Assembly (NCBI GenBank): GCA_903970395.1
Contig: CAJCIM010000133.1
Location: forward strand, 1 to 59,717
Length of the DNA stretch: 59,717 bases
Source of the DNA: Acidobacteriaceae bacterium
GTDB lineage: Bacteria; Acidobacteriota; Terriglobia; Terriglobales; Acidobacteriaceae
Reading direction: 5' to 3'
In this document: positions 18,543 to 27,642 of the stretch, piece by piece
How the letters are laid out: each line of letters begins with the position of its first letter
Position numbering within the stretch: position 1 is the first letter of the stretch
Made by a program: the position numbers and the translations under genes
Notes under the pieces: model-generated
Seen by the model: only the letters and a program-made list of their open reading frames with translations
Databases searched by the model: none
What the model was told of the DNA's origin: nothing

Positions 18543-18629
18543 CTTCCTTTGATCCATCGACAAGTTGGAGCGACACATATTCTCGAACGCGATCCTAGTC
18601 CACACAGACACCTACAAGAACAGGCCCAA

Positions 18630-19994
18630 TTGATCAAATCCCTATTCCGTCTCTTCTCGTGCACCCTCATCTTTCTTGGTGCGACGGTGACAAGCACAGC
18701 ACAGTCCGCTGCAGCCGCAAGAACACAAAGCCCGATCGTCATTGTGATCACGCTTGACGGCTTTCCGGCGCGTGCGCTCGAAGACCCTCGTCTCCCCATG
18801 CCAGTCCTGCGCTCTATCGCCGCCCACGGTGCGGTCGCACAAGCGATGAAGCCGATCAATCCAACGGTCACTTGGCCCAATCACACAGCATTGGTCACCG
18901 GAGTAGATGCCAGCCAGCACCACGTCATGGCCAACGGCTTAATCGAAATTCCTACTGACGGCTCCCAGCTCAAGATCGAGCCGTGGGTCGATAAGGACCG
19001 ATTGGTACATGCCCGCACCCTTTACGAAGCAGCCACGGAGAAAAGCCTTATCACGGCACAGGTAGACTGGGTCGCCATCTACGGCGCAAAGGGCGTCCGC
19101 TGGCAGTTCGGCGAAGAACCCAACATCCACGACGAGATTCCGCAGGAGATGGTTGCAAGCGGCATCGTTACGCGTGAGCAGATCGAACAGTTCGGAGATC
19201 ACAGCTCTCCCGCCTGGCGCGACGAGGTTTGGACGGACGCCGCCGTCGATATTATCGATAAGCACGCGCCAAACCTTCTGCTGCTGCATCTACTTGAGAC
19301 CGATACAATTCAGCACGAGTACGCCCCCTTGACCAGTGCTGCCTACGCTGCGTACGCTTACGCTGACCACTGCATCGGGCGAGTCGTCGAAGCGGTACGC
19401 GCTGCGGGCATACTTGACCGCACTACATTTTTCATCCTCTCCGACCACGGCTTCGCAACCTATACCCATACCATCAGTCCAAATGTAGCCCTCCTCGAAC
19501 AAGGATTTATTACCAAGGATGGCAATCGCTACAAGGGAGATGTCTGGATCAAAGCCGAGGGTGGAGCAGCCGAGCTATATATTCGAAACTCGGCACAACG
19601 TACGGAGTTGGTGCCAAAGCTAAAGGCATACTTTGCTGGCGTTCCCGGCATCCAGAGCATTTACACCAACGAGGAGGCGACTGCCCTCGGTATTCCCTCC
19701 GATGCCAACACCGATCAAGCGCCGCAGCTCTACCTCACGGCAGCTCCCGATTACGCCTTCAGCGACGACCTCACCGGCCAACTTACACGCCAACATGCGC
19801 CTCTGGGGGCTCACGGTTACCCAAACAGTATGTCCGACATGCAAGCGCTCTTCGTTGCATCCGGCGCAGCGGTGAAGCCGGGCATCACACTCGGCACGAT
19901 TTCCAACCTGCGGGTGGCACCGACCATCGCCAGAATACTTGATCTTTCATTGCCCGACGCTAAAGAACAAGCGCTCGACGAAATCTTGCGTTAG
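18630..19994 (+). CDS. Exported type I phosphodiesterase/nucleotide pyrophosphatase (ENPP-like, alkaline phosphatase superfamily)
   Basis: Metal-dependent hydrolase of phosphodiesters or pyrophosphates. The family core is clear: IVIVITLDGFPARAL (metal-binding Asp), the nucleophile region NPTVTWPNHTALVTG with Thr in PTVTWPNH, NLLLLHLLETDTIQHEYAP (metal-binding Asp and His), TFFILSDHGFATY (Asp-His pair) and a final metal His in PLGAHGYPNS. I prefer TTG 18630 because it places a Sec signal peptide (KSLFRLFSCTLIFLGA) at the N-terminus; the frame also opens at TTG 18549. The protein is 454 aa with the earlier terminator upstream, so it probably has its own promoter. Its substrate could be nucleotides or phosphodiester-decorated glycans; nothing in the sequence decides this. 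Confidence 0.9.
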   Translation: MIKSLFRLFSCTLIFLGATVTSTAQSAAAARTQSPIVIVITLDGFPARALEDPRLPMPVLRSIAAHGAVAQAMKPINPTVTWPNHTALVTGVDASQHHVMANGLIEIPTDGSQLKIEPWVDKDRLVHARTLYEAATEKSLITAQVDWVAIYGAKGVRWQFGEEPNIHDEIPQEMVASGIVTREQIEQFGDHSSPAWRDEVWTDAAVDIIDKHAPNLLLLHLLETDTIQHEYAPLTSAAYAAYAYADHCIGRVVEAVRAAGILDRTTFFILSDHGFATYTHTISPNVALLEQGFITKDGNRYKGDVWIKAEGGAAELYIRNSAQRTELVPKLKAYFAGVPGIQSIYTNEEATALGIPSDANTDQAPQLYLTAAPDYAFSDDLTGQLTRQHAPLGAHGYPNSMSDMQALFVASGAAVKPGITLGTISNLRVAPTIARILDLSLPDAKEQALDEILR

Positions 19995-20037
19995 AGAGCG
20001 TAGGCCACTTGATTCTGAGAGATGCCAGTGACGCGTA

Positions 20038-20235
20038 AGTGGAACCTTCAGCCCCTCGCGACGCCAGATTCTCTCAACTCGGTCCTTGCCAACATGCAGC
20101 CTGCGTAACGCAGCAGAACTGTAATCCGGCGGTAACCATAGCGGCCATACTGACTGGCTAGGGCCACGATGGCCTGGATGAGAGCATCTTCATCCGCTCG
20201 CTGTGTCGGCCAGTATGGAACTTCTTCAGCTCGCA
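20038..20235 (-). mobile_element. IS3 family transposase (OrfB) fragment, frameshifted
   Basis: The minus strand encodes QRADEDALIQAIVALASQYGRYGYRRITVLLRYAG, the conserved start of an IS3-family OrfB. One base is missing after the TG of the next codon (Trp expected), and the other frame continues HVGKDRVERIWRREGLKVP. Only this ~65-residue stretch remains; the DDE catalytic core and inverted repeats are absent. Inactive remnant. Confidence 0.8.
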
Positions 20236-20450
20236 CATCCGCAACCCAGCAACGATGCGGACCGTTTACGGTTGGCGAAGAGGCCGAAGTGACGGATGCG
20301 AACCAGACCCTTGGGCAGGATGTGGATGAGGAAGCGTCGCAGGAACTCGTGGGCTGGAACGGTCATGATCTTCTGCTGGCTGCCATATGCATAATCCTTC
20401 AAGCGGAAGGAGACACGGTTACTCCTCGGCGGCGGTCTACTTTCTATCAA
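20226..20450 (-). mobile_element. IS91-like transposase C-terminal fragment
   Basis: The minus frame reads RVSFRLKDYAYGSQQKIMT, then HEFLRRFLIHILPKGLVRI and RHFGLFANRKR. This matches the C-terminal part of Y2-type IS91 transposases (VxFRWKDY...MTL...EFIRRFLLHVLP.GF.RIRHYGLLANR). The HUH/Y2 catalytic region is missing. It directly abuts the IS3 fragment, so the two were truncated against each other. Confidence 0.8.
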
Positions 20451-20453
20451 TGC

Positions 20454-21309
20454 CTAACATGTGCTGGTTGGGGAAACAGATTCATTCCTTAGGAAACATT
20501 GCTGCCAGCCGAAATTGCAAACTTCGCGAACTGTTCCGGGTGTGACATCTCGCCCAACTGCGATCCGTGCGGCCTCTCGGATGGTGTCGATCATTTGTTG
20601 AAAGTGGATATCCGCGGCGCCGGAAACCTCACGCGCCGCCTTGGGATGGAGTCTAGGTTTAACACGCCTCTCCCAGTCCTCCCGGATCGCGGGCAGGCTT
20701 GCGCTGAAGGTCTCGATAGTGTCGTGAATGTAACGGATGTCCTTCGCTCTGTCGGCACGACTTCGTTTGCTGTGGATGAGCATTTTCTGGGCCAAGAAAG
20801 CTGCTGCGTTGGGAACAAGAACACGTCGTGCCTCGGTCGTGGGGTAGCCGGCGGCGGGAGCGATCTCTACATTCCAGGGAGCCTCCAGCAGCAGCTCCAA
20901 GTGCCGGAGCTTTTGGACGAGCACACCCGCAATCTGTGTGGTCACGTCGCTTGCCACCCCGCTTGATTACGCTACCGATTAGAGGAGTGAGGAACTCTGC
21001 GTAGAAACCATTTTCGGCGGCGGCAACGTGGTAGTGAGCTGCTGGGCTCCATGCGCCTAATAATTCTTCGTGGAATCCGTTTGCTAGCAGGCTCTGTCGG
21101 ATGTCGTTTTCGTTGGTGGGCAACTGGGGCGGCACCGCGACGTCGGCGTCCAAGGCTCCAAGAGGTTCATAGTTGAGCCTCTGCGCCAGCGTGTGAAGGC
21201 GGTAGAGCCTATGGCCCCAACCTCCAATAATGACGACTTGGTCGAGCCATGAGTGAAGAGTGTCGATCAAACGAGCGAAATGCTCGACTTCAGGATCGGT
21301 GGCCGTCAT
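20454..21309 (-). pseudogene. Nucleotidyltransferase-fold protein (GSU2403/AbiEii-like), frameshifted
   Basis: The N-terminal frame (start 21309) carries VVIIGGWGHRLYRLHTLAQ and LGALDADVAVP, fitting the GG...D.D core of nucleotidyltransferase-fold proteins of the GSU2403 or AbiEii-toxin type. It continues to NGFYAEFLTPLIGSVIKRGG. At about 20950-20970 the reading shifts into a second frame, which continues SDVTTQIAGVLVQKLRHLELL, AAFLAQKMLIHSKRSRADRAKD (helical region) and DTIRVA-type helices to about 20500. Joined, the product would be ~280 aa. The start overlaps the preceding antitoxin-like fragment as ATGA, a typical toxin-antitoxin style coupling. Because of the frameshift it is likely inactive unless translation is rescued. 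Confidence 0.7.
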
Positions 21310-21545
21310 GGTCTCTCCTCGAATATGCGGGAGAGAACACGCCTCGAGATTTGTTCTGCTTGCGCTGCGCCGCGAGCTGGGTGTGAGGATGCGTCAAGCC
21401 AGACCTGCAAGATATCTGCCACGGGAACGCCATTGCGCTCGACCATGCCGCGAAACACCGATTCTCGAAACGCAGGAACTCGCACATAAAGGTTGGGGGA
21501 ACCCGTGCCAAAGATTCGTACCAGACTATGCTCTGAGTCTTTCAT
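21306..21545 (-). pseudogene. C-terminal fragment of an AbiEi-like antitoxin/partner protein
   Basis: The minus frame ends RIFGTGSPNLYVRVPAFRE, then VFRGMVERNGVPVADILQVWL and SHPARGAAQAEQI before the stop TGA at 21306-21308, which overlaps the nucleotidyltransferase start. From memory this matches the C-terminal end of proteins encoded directly before GSU2403-like nucleotidyltransferases and resembling AbiEi antitoxins. The N-terminal DNA-binding part is missing; upstream the sequence changes to the HEPN fragment. The identity is tentative; the truncation is clear. Confidence 0.5.
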
Positions 21546-21800
21546 CCAGCATCTTACGAAAACGCTCTTGTTCCACGCGGTATCCGTTCAAGAAGAAGGC
21601 GATCTTATCAAAGAGCGAGTAGGCCATACGGAAAGCGATCTTGGTCTTCTCCACGGTTAGCGAGTGACATGAGTAATCCAGCGTGTTACACAGCCTCACG
21701 TCATGATCGGAGAAGTGAACGCGATCCTCTTGCAATCCTTCATAGAGAAGCCAGCGGGCAGACGCATATTCCTGTTTCATCTGATTGAAGAAGCCCTGAA
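21526..21800 (-). pseudogene. LA2681-like HEPN-domain protein, internal fragment
   Basis: The minus frame encodes FNQMKQEYASARWLLYEGL, HFSDHDVRLCNTLDYSCHSL and KIAFRMAYSLFDKIAFFLNGY. This fits the LA2681-type HEPN domain (KQEF.SARYL.YEGL...HFSD.DV.L.NTLDY...VE..K.AYR.AYS.FDKIA.FLN), which is associated with RNase-like defence or stress proteins. It is fused in frame, without start codon of its own, to an ISAs1 fragment at about residue 61 of the shared open frame, and it ends in unrelated sequence. It is a chimera produced by insertion and deletion, not a functional gene. Confidence 0.6.
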
Positions 21801-22105
21801 GGGCCACCACACCCTGGCATGCTTCGGAGAACTTGGTCATGAACCGCTGAAATGCAGCCTGGAACTGCTCCGGATCGAGGTTGCGAAACAGACGGCTGAA
21901 GGTGTCGTGGCTCGGTGGGCCGTTCTTCAGCTTCAGAAATCCCCGCAGATAGGGCTCTCTCGCCTTCGCAAACAGGGCCATGTCTCACGACCCTGGTCAC
22001 CGCAGAGCACCGCACACAACGCAATCAACAAAAGGTCATGGAAATCATAAAGCGTCGTGTTCCCGACTGCGGGGTCTTCCAGCTCTCCCACCACTCACTA
22101 AACTG
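21801..22105 (-). mobile_element. ISAs1 family transposase N-terminal fragment, frameshifted
   Basis: Two minus-strand frames carry the start of an ISAs1 transposase: NTTLYDFHDLLLIALCAVLCG (about 21985-22061), then after a frameshift MALFAKAREPYLRGFLKLKN, SHDTFSRLFRNLDPEQFQAAF and FSEACQGVVAL. The sequence stops where the family would continue with the catalytic Asp (GVVAIDGK), and the HEPN fragment follows. Inactive. Confidence 0.75.
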
Positions 22106-22501
22106 ATCCAAACTCTCTTCGCAGGACAACGGCCGTATGCCTCCGGCTACCTTCTCCTAACTATGCCTCAAACATCAAGTGGCTCCCTCGCTTCTGGCTC
22201 AGTTCAAATGCGATTGCCTTGGCGTCAATGGTCTTCTCGCCAATGGATTTACTAATACTTAATGGCCGCTGCGTTGAGATGGAGTGGGTTCAAAAGTCAA
22301 TACCGGTAGATCCATAACAGCGTTAGACGCGCAGCGCGAGAGTTGGAGCATGGCATCGCGGGTTGCGTTGTAGTTGGAATGCACGTACAGATGTAGGCCA
22401 CGTTCGACAAGGTTCCCCGAGCATCTCTTCGATTTTCTCAGCAGTGCATGAAAATCGGATCAGATTTCATCCATTCAACTCAACCTAATGAAGGAGATTC
22501 C
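22106..22501. other. Intergenic region, no gene recognised
   Basis: About 395 bases between the ISAs1 remnant and the YncE-like gene. On the minus strand (about 22259-22420) a frame with LVERGLHLYVHSNYNATRD and MDLPVLTFEPTPS looks somewhat protein-like, but I do not recognise it and it has no start. It may be one more remnant. The promoter of the YncE-like gene should lie in the last ~100 bases. Confidence 0.35.
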
Positions 22502-23491
22502 ATGCTTAATCACGTATTCAGATTTATGGCCTTGGCGACTCTCGCTGCAGCTACTTCGGTAGTCGGCGCGCAAACGATCTCGACCGTCATCCCTTTCTCG
22601 ACCGCGACGAACGGCATCTCCGTCGATCCGGTGCGGAACAAGATTTATGTTGTAGCATCTGACCCAACCGACACAGTCTTCAACCTCGCCGTTATCGACG
22701 GGACCTCCAACACGGTCGCGATGAACATTCCGCTCCCTTCAGGAGCATCGTTACCCACGGTGGACTATCTGTCCAACCGGATCTACGTAGCTGGCTGCAA
22801 TAGTTTGGTTGCACCGACCGACTGCACCGTGACAGTGATCGACGGCAATAAGGACAGTGTTGTGACGACCATTCCGATCTCCACGACCCGTGGTGGCGGC
22901 TTGACCGGAATCACCGTGAATCCGCTGACTGGGCTGGTATATGTAGCCAATGCAAACGATAACGTGATCGACATTATCAACGGGCGGTTATCCAAGGTAA
23001 TCGACTCGATCAACCTCAACGGCAACTCTCCCAGCTCGGTTGCCCTAAATCCGGTTCTGAACTTGCTCTATGTTCCCTATGGCACGAACCAGACCGCCGT
23101 TGTCAACGCCTCGACCAAGCAGATTGTGACGACAAACACCTTCGGTAGCTCGACAGTCGGCGCGACGGTGAACTTGCTTACTGGAAATGTGTTTGTAGCG
23201 GACCAGGAGTTCAACGGCTCGTCGTTAGTAGGTGTGCTCGGCCCGCTGGGTCGCAATGTGACGAATATTCCGGTTTCTGCTTTTCCGACGGGTGTGGATG
23301 TGGATTCATTCACAAATCTGATCTTTGTCGCGAGCCCCCTGACTGGACAGATTGCCGTGATCAATGGTTCCAACAACACGCTCCAGGCGACGGTGTCTAA
23401 TGTTCAGGCGCAATACATTGCTGTGAACCTCGTTACCCAGATGGTCTATGCCTCCGGCCAAAATGGCGTGACTGTCCTGACGGAGAAGTAA
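22502..23491 (+). CDS. Exported YncE-like beta-propeller protein
   Basis: ATG 22502 has AAGGAGA 5-11 nt upstream; the earlier in-frame ATG at 22448 lacks one. 329 aa. A Sec signal peptide (FRFMALATLAAATSVVGA) is followed by about seven 40-45-residue blades of YncE/YVTN type: ISVDPVRNKIYVVAS, VDYLSNRIYVAGC, ITVNPLTGLVYVANAND, VALNPVLNLLYVPYG, VNLLTGNVFVADQ, VDVDSFTNLIFVASP and IAVNLVTQMVYASG. The repeating VIDGTSNTV/VINGSNNTL unit is also typical. Such proteins are periplasmic or secreted scaffolds; binding partners are unknown. A strong terminator follows, so it is probably monocistronic. Confidence 0.88.
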   Translation: MLNHVFRFMALATLAAATSVVGAQTISTVIPFSTATNGISVDPVRNKIYVVASDPTDTVFNLAVIDGTSNTVAMNIPLPSGASLPTVDYLSNRIYVAGCNSLVAPTDCTVTVIDGNKDSVVTTIPISTTRGGGLTGITVNPLTGLVYVANANDNVIDIINGRLSKVIDSINLNGNSPSSVALNPVLNLLYVPYGTNQTAVVNASTKQIVTTNTFGSSTVGATVNLLTGNVFVADQEFNGSSLVGVLGPLGRNVTNIPVSAFPTGVDVDSFTNLIFVASPLTGQIAVINGSNNTLQATVSNVQAQYIAVNLVTQMVYASGQNGVTVLTEK

Positions 23492-23568
23492 CCCAGTGTA
23501 ATCTGTGAAGCAGTTGCGCCACTTTAACCAGAATACTTGCTTCCAAAGTTAGCTAGCGGCATGTGCAG

Positions 23569-23617
23569 CACATAGCCCCTGGGGATCGCCTTCTGGCTTT
23601 CAGGGGCTATGTGTTTA
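23569..23617 (+). terminator. Strong intrinsic terminator after YncE-like gene
   Basis: CACATAGCCCCTG (23569-23581) pairs perfectly with CAGGGGCTATGTG (23601-23613), a 13-bp stem with a 19-nt loop, followed by TTTAATC. It could serve plus-strand transcription; on the minus strand no T-run follows the stem. Confidence 0.8.
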
Positions 23618-23730
23618 ATCAGGATACGGTATCACCCACATGGAGTTTTATCGGGATAAGGATCGTTCGATCGGCAACGGCAGTTTCCTGGAGCGAGGCG
23701 TGCTGAGAGGCACGAAGGACAGAGCAACTC

Positions 23731-24774
23731 TCAGTGGACACTCTTCACCTCGGTGATATTTCCAGAACCTAATTGTTTTCCCAGCCATTTGACAATACCG
23801 TTTGTTCCCAATGCCTGTGCTTCCGCAGCGATGTCTGGATAGCGCGTTACTTCGTGCGGAGCAGGCGCAGCTTTGGCAATCTTGTCTTTTGCTATATCCG
23901 GTGTCCTTGAGTCGGTAAGGACCTGTTGGATTCGGATCGCTCTCCCTTGGAGTTGAGGTAGGTAGACGACCGGGTCGAGGTCGGAGACCCGCTGTAGGAA
24001 CTCCGGTTTGAGATATGCCGCCCGCTCCTCTTCTGGAATCTGTTTCGAGCCCCTCAACCAGTCAGGCCAATCGCCCCAGAGATCCATCAAATCGAGCGCA
24101 CGGATGCGGGGATCGGCGGCAGCGGCGAGAACTGCAATGGCTCCTCCCGAACCCTGGCCTACCACGCCCACATGCTCCACATCAAGGTCGCCGCGCGTTT
24201 TCATATAATTCAGCACCATCTGCACATCGTGTGTGGAGGTTGCCAGCGCTTCCTGCAGTTCGCTCACGAACCACTCCCGCAAGGGGCGCGGAGAGCGAAT
24301 TCGCTGGAAGGAGAGCGCAGATGCAAAACCAGCCACGGCAAATCCGTTGTGCGTGGCCACATCGCACCAGTGGTCCTGCTGGAAAGTTGCTGTCGCGTCG
24401 ACTGTGTAGTCATAAAGAAACAGAACGACTGGCAGTTTTTGCTGTCCCCGTGGCCGAATGATGTAGAGGTCTACAGGATCGTTAGCCCGCCAGGTCAGGC
24501 GATGCAGTTCTCGCGTACACCCCTTTACGTCGGCCTTGCTCAGGGGAACGCTTCCGGTTGCATCGAGCGGAAGACCGCTCTTGGCGAGGTCAATCTTGGT
24601 CCAGTCCTCATAGGTAGACGTTTGTTTGGAGAGCGAGTGGGGAGGTACCTGGATCGGCGGCTCGAGGAACGGTGTAGCCAGAGCCGGCTGTTGAGAAGGC
24701 GTTGCCGTTTGCGCTGTCAGAATCGTAGCTGCGAACGTAACTCCTATGAACAGGGCTATACGAGTGCAAAACAT
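23731..24774 (-). CDS. Exported alpha/beta hydrolase (esterase/dienelactone-hydrolase-like)
   Basis: 347 aa from ATG 24774, which has AAGGAG 8 nt upstream (TCTCTAAGGAGCTAAGAATG); a longer in-frame extension upstream is unlikely. Signal peptide: FCTRIALFIGVTFAATILTAQ. The alpha/beta hydrolase fold is seen from about residue 110: LPVVLFLYDYTVDA (strand and oxyanion region), HVGVVGQGSGGAIAVLAA with the nucleophile Ser in GQGSG, and a late His in PAPHEVTRYPD as triad candidate. The acid residue is less clear. Substrate is unknown; an esterase acting on acylated polysaccharides is possible. It is isolated between the YncE-like gene (convergent) and the terminator of the next minus-strand gene. Confidence 0.8.
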   Translation of the reverse strand: MFCTRIALFIGVTFAATILTAQTATPSQQPALATPFLEPPIQVPPHSLSKQTSTYEDWTKIDLAKSGLPLDATGSVPLSKADVKGCTRELHRLTWRANDPVDLYIIRPRGQQKLPVVLFLYDYTVDATATFQQDHWCDVATHNGFAVAGFASALSFQRIRSPRPLREWFVSELQEALATSTHDVQMVLNYMKTRGDLDVEHVGVVGQGSGGAIAVLAAAADPRIRALDLMDLWGDWPDWLRGSKQIPEEERAAYLKPEFLQRVSDLDPVVYLPQLQGRAIRIQQVLTDSRTPDIAKDKIAKAAPAPHEVTRYPDIAAEAQALGTNGIVKWLGKQLGSGNITEVKSVH

Positions 24775-24915
24775 TCTTAGCTCCTTAGAGACGGGTGATT
24801 GGCAGCGGGTTATAGAAGCTCCTACTACATTTGAGAAGTCTGGAAGAGGCGGCTTTGTGAAGTCTTTCATTGATGCTCCCCTCAATGGAAGCAGAAAGGA
24901 TGCCATAAAAAGTTA

Positions 24916-24942
24916 GGCAGACCCCGCTGTGCGGGGTCTGCC
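24916..24942 (-). terminator. Intrinsic terminator of the PstS-like gene
   Basis: GGCAGACCCCGC (24916-24927) and GCGGGGTCTGCC (24931-24942) form a perfect 12-bp stem with a 3-nt loop. Read on the minus strand it is followed by TAACTTTTTATGG, so it ends transcription of the gene at 24983-26773. Confidence 0.88.
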
Positions 24943-24982
24943 GGGTTGAAACATGCAGCAGAAAATACAGTCATGCCGAAGT

Positions 24983-26773
24983 TTAGCGGCGATGTCCTGT
25001 CTGCCCTGTGGCGCTGTTGGTCGTGCAGAAGGACTCGTCGCTAAGGGTCAACGGGCTTTGGCTCAAGGAGTTTGTCTTGAGGCCAATAACCACGCCGCCT
25101 ACATCGCCACCGGTCTCGGTAGCGGAGCAGGCAGTGGCTTTGTTGCTTCCGAACGTTGCGCTGCCGCTGCCATCAGAAGCCGTGAGGGTCTGGCTCGGAG
25201 GAACAAAGTGGGAACGAACCACTTCCATATCGTCCAGGGGAACGAAGTCAGGATGAGCGGCGACGGAAAAATTTTGTGCCGAGGCGGCCAAGGCAGCGAC
25301 AGAGCTGTTTTCAGCGCCGACGTTTACGAGGCGAAGCATCGACCAGATGGGATATTGTCCATCGGCTATTGTCGTAAGATGGACGTTTGCCAGCTGGGCT
25401 GAGGTGGTGGGGATGGTGCCACTTACCCCCAACGGGTCGATACCGTCAACGGTATAGTACTTGGCTGTGGTCTTTCCGGCGAAACCGGCGAAGTTCGCTG
25501 CGCTCCAAAAGCCATAGCCCAGTGTGTCGCCAGTTGTGGCGCCTGATACTGCGCTGAGCTCCTGGCCGGTGCCGATGGCACGCAGACGCGAGCCGCCGCT
25601 GGTGGTTGTGAAGTTCAGGGAGGTCTTGAGGACAGCAGAGGGGGTCGTCGCAGGAACAGGCCACGGCGAGGTCACGGTGCAATTTCTCTGGCTGGCGGGC
25701 TGGTTGAGGCCTACATCCTGCGAAGTTGCGAAGCTACCACCGAGGGTACCAACCCGGTTTGGAACATTGAACTCCATGGTGTTGTAGGTTCCGGAAAGAG
25801 GTTCACGGACGTAAACCGTTACGGCTGCGCCTGTTGCGGTTGGCGAAGTGGAGACCTGATTGGCGAAGGAGTAGGTTCCATCGAAGAAGCTCGCGAGCGC
25901 CTGACTGCTGATGTTCGAGAAAGAGCCAAGACCGGTGCCGGTAACGTCGTTGATGGCAATGATGATGGGTGTGGCGCCGACCGGGGTAACCGTGACCGTG
26001 GAGGGAAGCGCGAAGTTAATTACGTTGAAGGAGCTGGTCGAACCCGCGACAGCGGTGTTGATGGTGCTGCCATTGGCGTAACCGAGGCCCAGGTATTGTG
26101 TGCTCGAGCCTACAACAGAACCGCAGTTTGCCAGAGCGCGTGTGATCGCGAACTCAGCATCTTCCGGACGGATGTCGGTGCCCGCGAAGTTGACTACCGT
26201 GGCAGCATTGAGCGCTGACACAATAGCTGCGGGAAGCGCGCATTCTCCAGTGGTTCCGCAGTTTGCGAGGGTGATGGTAGGCGTCGTTGAAGGCGGTACC
26301 GGAGGAACGATGGTTCCAGCGGGGAGAATCAGTCCTGCGCTGGTCACACCGGTGGTGGAGGTAGCGGCAGGATAGGCGATGGAGCACTGCGACGTTGAGA
26401 GATTTGAGTTATACAGGCAGCGGTTACCAACTACAGAGTCCGTCGACAGGTAAGCGTAAACCTCTGCGTTCGCTGCCGGAGAGGTGCAGCTTGCGCCCGT
26501 TCCAGTTCCTGTCGTCCACGCAACCCAGGCACTGCCTTTGTCTTGCAGGGTCGAACCGGTGCTGGTGTCGCTAGCAATGACAGCGTTCGAGCCCTCGCTC
26601 CAAACGCAGGAAGCCTTGAGTGTTCCACTGCTGCTGTTTGCTCCCAGTCCGAGTTCGAGGAACAAACCGGAAGAGCCTAGTCCGTTGAGTACAACGGTCT
26701 GTGCATTGAGTGACGTCGAGCCTGCGACGACCGCTAGGCAAGCGGCGAATGCAAATTTCAGAATGCCTTTCAT
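24983..26773 (-). CDS. Large exported protein with PstS/substrate-binding-like features, function unknown
   Basis: 596 aa. ATG 26773 has AAGGAG 9 nt upstream. Signal peptide MKGILKFAFAACLAVVAGST ends near LNA-QT. The middle part recalls phosphate-binding PstS-type periplasmic proteins: PIIIAINDVTG, then NISSQALASFFDGTYSF (like the LxxIFxGxIxNW motif), then VYVREPLSGTYNTMEF (like VxREEGSGTRDTF), and later GDTLGYGFWSAANFAGF with KYYTVDGIDPLG. Segment order fits a two-lobe binding protein, with a long Ser/Thr/Ala-rich N-terminal part (~1-180) of unknown role. Composition is rich in Ser, Thr, Ala and Gly, with several Cys, as expected for an exported protein. No ABC permease genes are adjacent. 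The assignment is by pattern only and moderate. Confidence 0.65.
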   Translation of the reverse strand: MKGILKFAFAACLAVVAGSTSLNAQTVVLNGLGSSGLFLELGLGANSSSGTLKASCVWSEGSNAVIASDTSTGSTLQDKGSAWVAWTTGTGTGASCTSPAANAEVYAYLSTDSVVGNRCLYNSNLSTSQCSIAYPAATSTTGVTSAGLILPAGTIVPPVPPSTTPTITLANCGTTGECALPAAIVSALNAATVVNFAGTDIRPEDAEFAITRALANCGSVVGSSTQYLGLGYANGSTINTAVAGSTSSFNVINFALPSTVTVTPVGATPIIIAINDVTGTGLGSFSNISSQALASFFDGTYSFANQVSTSPTATGAAVTVYVREPLSGTYNTMEFNVPNRVGTLGGSFATSQDVGLNQPASQRNCTVTSPWPVPATTPSAVLKTSLNFTTTSGGSRLRAIGTGQELSAVSGATTGDTLGYGFWSAANFAGFAGKTTAKYYTVDGIDPLGVSGTIPTTSAQLANVHLTTIADGQYPIWSMLRLVNVGAENSSVAALAASAQNFSVAAHPDFVPLDDMEVVRSHFVPPSQTLTASDGSGSATFGSNKATACSATETGGDVGGVVIGLKTNSLSQSPLTLSDESFCTTNSATGQTGHRR

Positions 26774-27642
26774 AGCAACTGCTCCTTAATTGCTGCTCTG
26801 GTTTTGGAGAATGACCTGGCTTGAAGAACCGCGATGAGAACAAGCCAAAGCCTTTTACCCGGCTCGCCTCTGTAAAGACGAGAGATTTGCCGAGTGCTTC
26901 TGTAAGACATGAGACTTGCTGATGTTCTTTCGTGAAGAGCGCATAGATGAGTGCGCCCCTGTCCACGTAGACAATGGGCGGACACACTCTCAACAGCACG
27001 TGATCACATTTCACCGCAGCGCAATGCGAGATTTACGGCTTATTCAAAAGAAGCTCACTCAACCCGAAATTCCAGCGTTGCCGAAGCTTTATTCGCTGAA
27101 CGAAAGGGGAGGAACGATGGAGCGAAGCTGCTTTAGGTGCCGACCGACACCCGATACCGTCAGTTCTTTCAAGACTCTTGCAGCTGGTGATATGCCATTC
27201 GGAATCTTGCTTGTGCCGCTACCTAAGCCGCACCGGTTGAGGTGAACATGGAGATGTGAGATCTGTTCGCTGCCACTGCCTATGTATGAGCAGTTTTTAC
27301 ATATCGTTAACATGCGTTAGTGGTGCCATGTGTAAATATCGTTTTGAAAGAGCCCAAAAGTTAGTTGCTCGATGCGAGCTTGCTCTCGAACTATATGGGG
27401 GCGGAATTCTGCTACGTTCCTTTTGGAACTAAGAGGCTTACACCTCAGGCTCTTTTCTTCTTCATCCCTTCCCCGGCAACAGCAAAATCATAATCCTGAA
27501 AATAATCGCGGATAGCTATTGAGAATTGCGTTCTCGATTGTCATTTAAGCGGAGCTATACTCGAAATTTTTTGCACTATCGAGAATTCAGAATAACTAGA
27601 CCTCCATTGCGGTTCGGGAGGCTGAGGGATAAGGTGCGTCGC
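26774..27642. other. Long divergent intergenic region
   Basis: About 870 bases between the PstS-like gene (minus) and the first lipoprotein of the sigma-factor cluster (plus). No protein with a recognisable signature is seen; overlapping short frames on both strands look like noise. The part after ~27300 is AT-richer than its surroundings and contains small inverted repeats: GCTCG/CGAGC at about 27367-27379, GAGAA/TTCTC at about 27521-27535, and a separated TTCTCGAT/ATCGAGAA pair between ~27530 and 27585. The promoter of the large cluster probably lies here. Confidence 0.4.

Noticed and set aside
20038-22105. A single active transposon or genomic island
   Set aside because: All transposase pieces are truncated or frameshifted and belong to three unrelated IS families; no terminal inverted repeats or target duplications were seen.
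26571-27014. 147-aa minus-strand frame spanning the PstS-like gene start
   Set aside because: It overlaps the signal peptide and ribosome site of the real gene in another frame and has no recognisable sequence.
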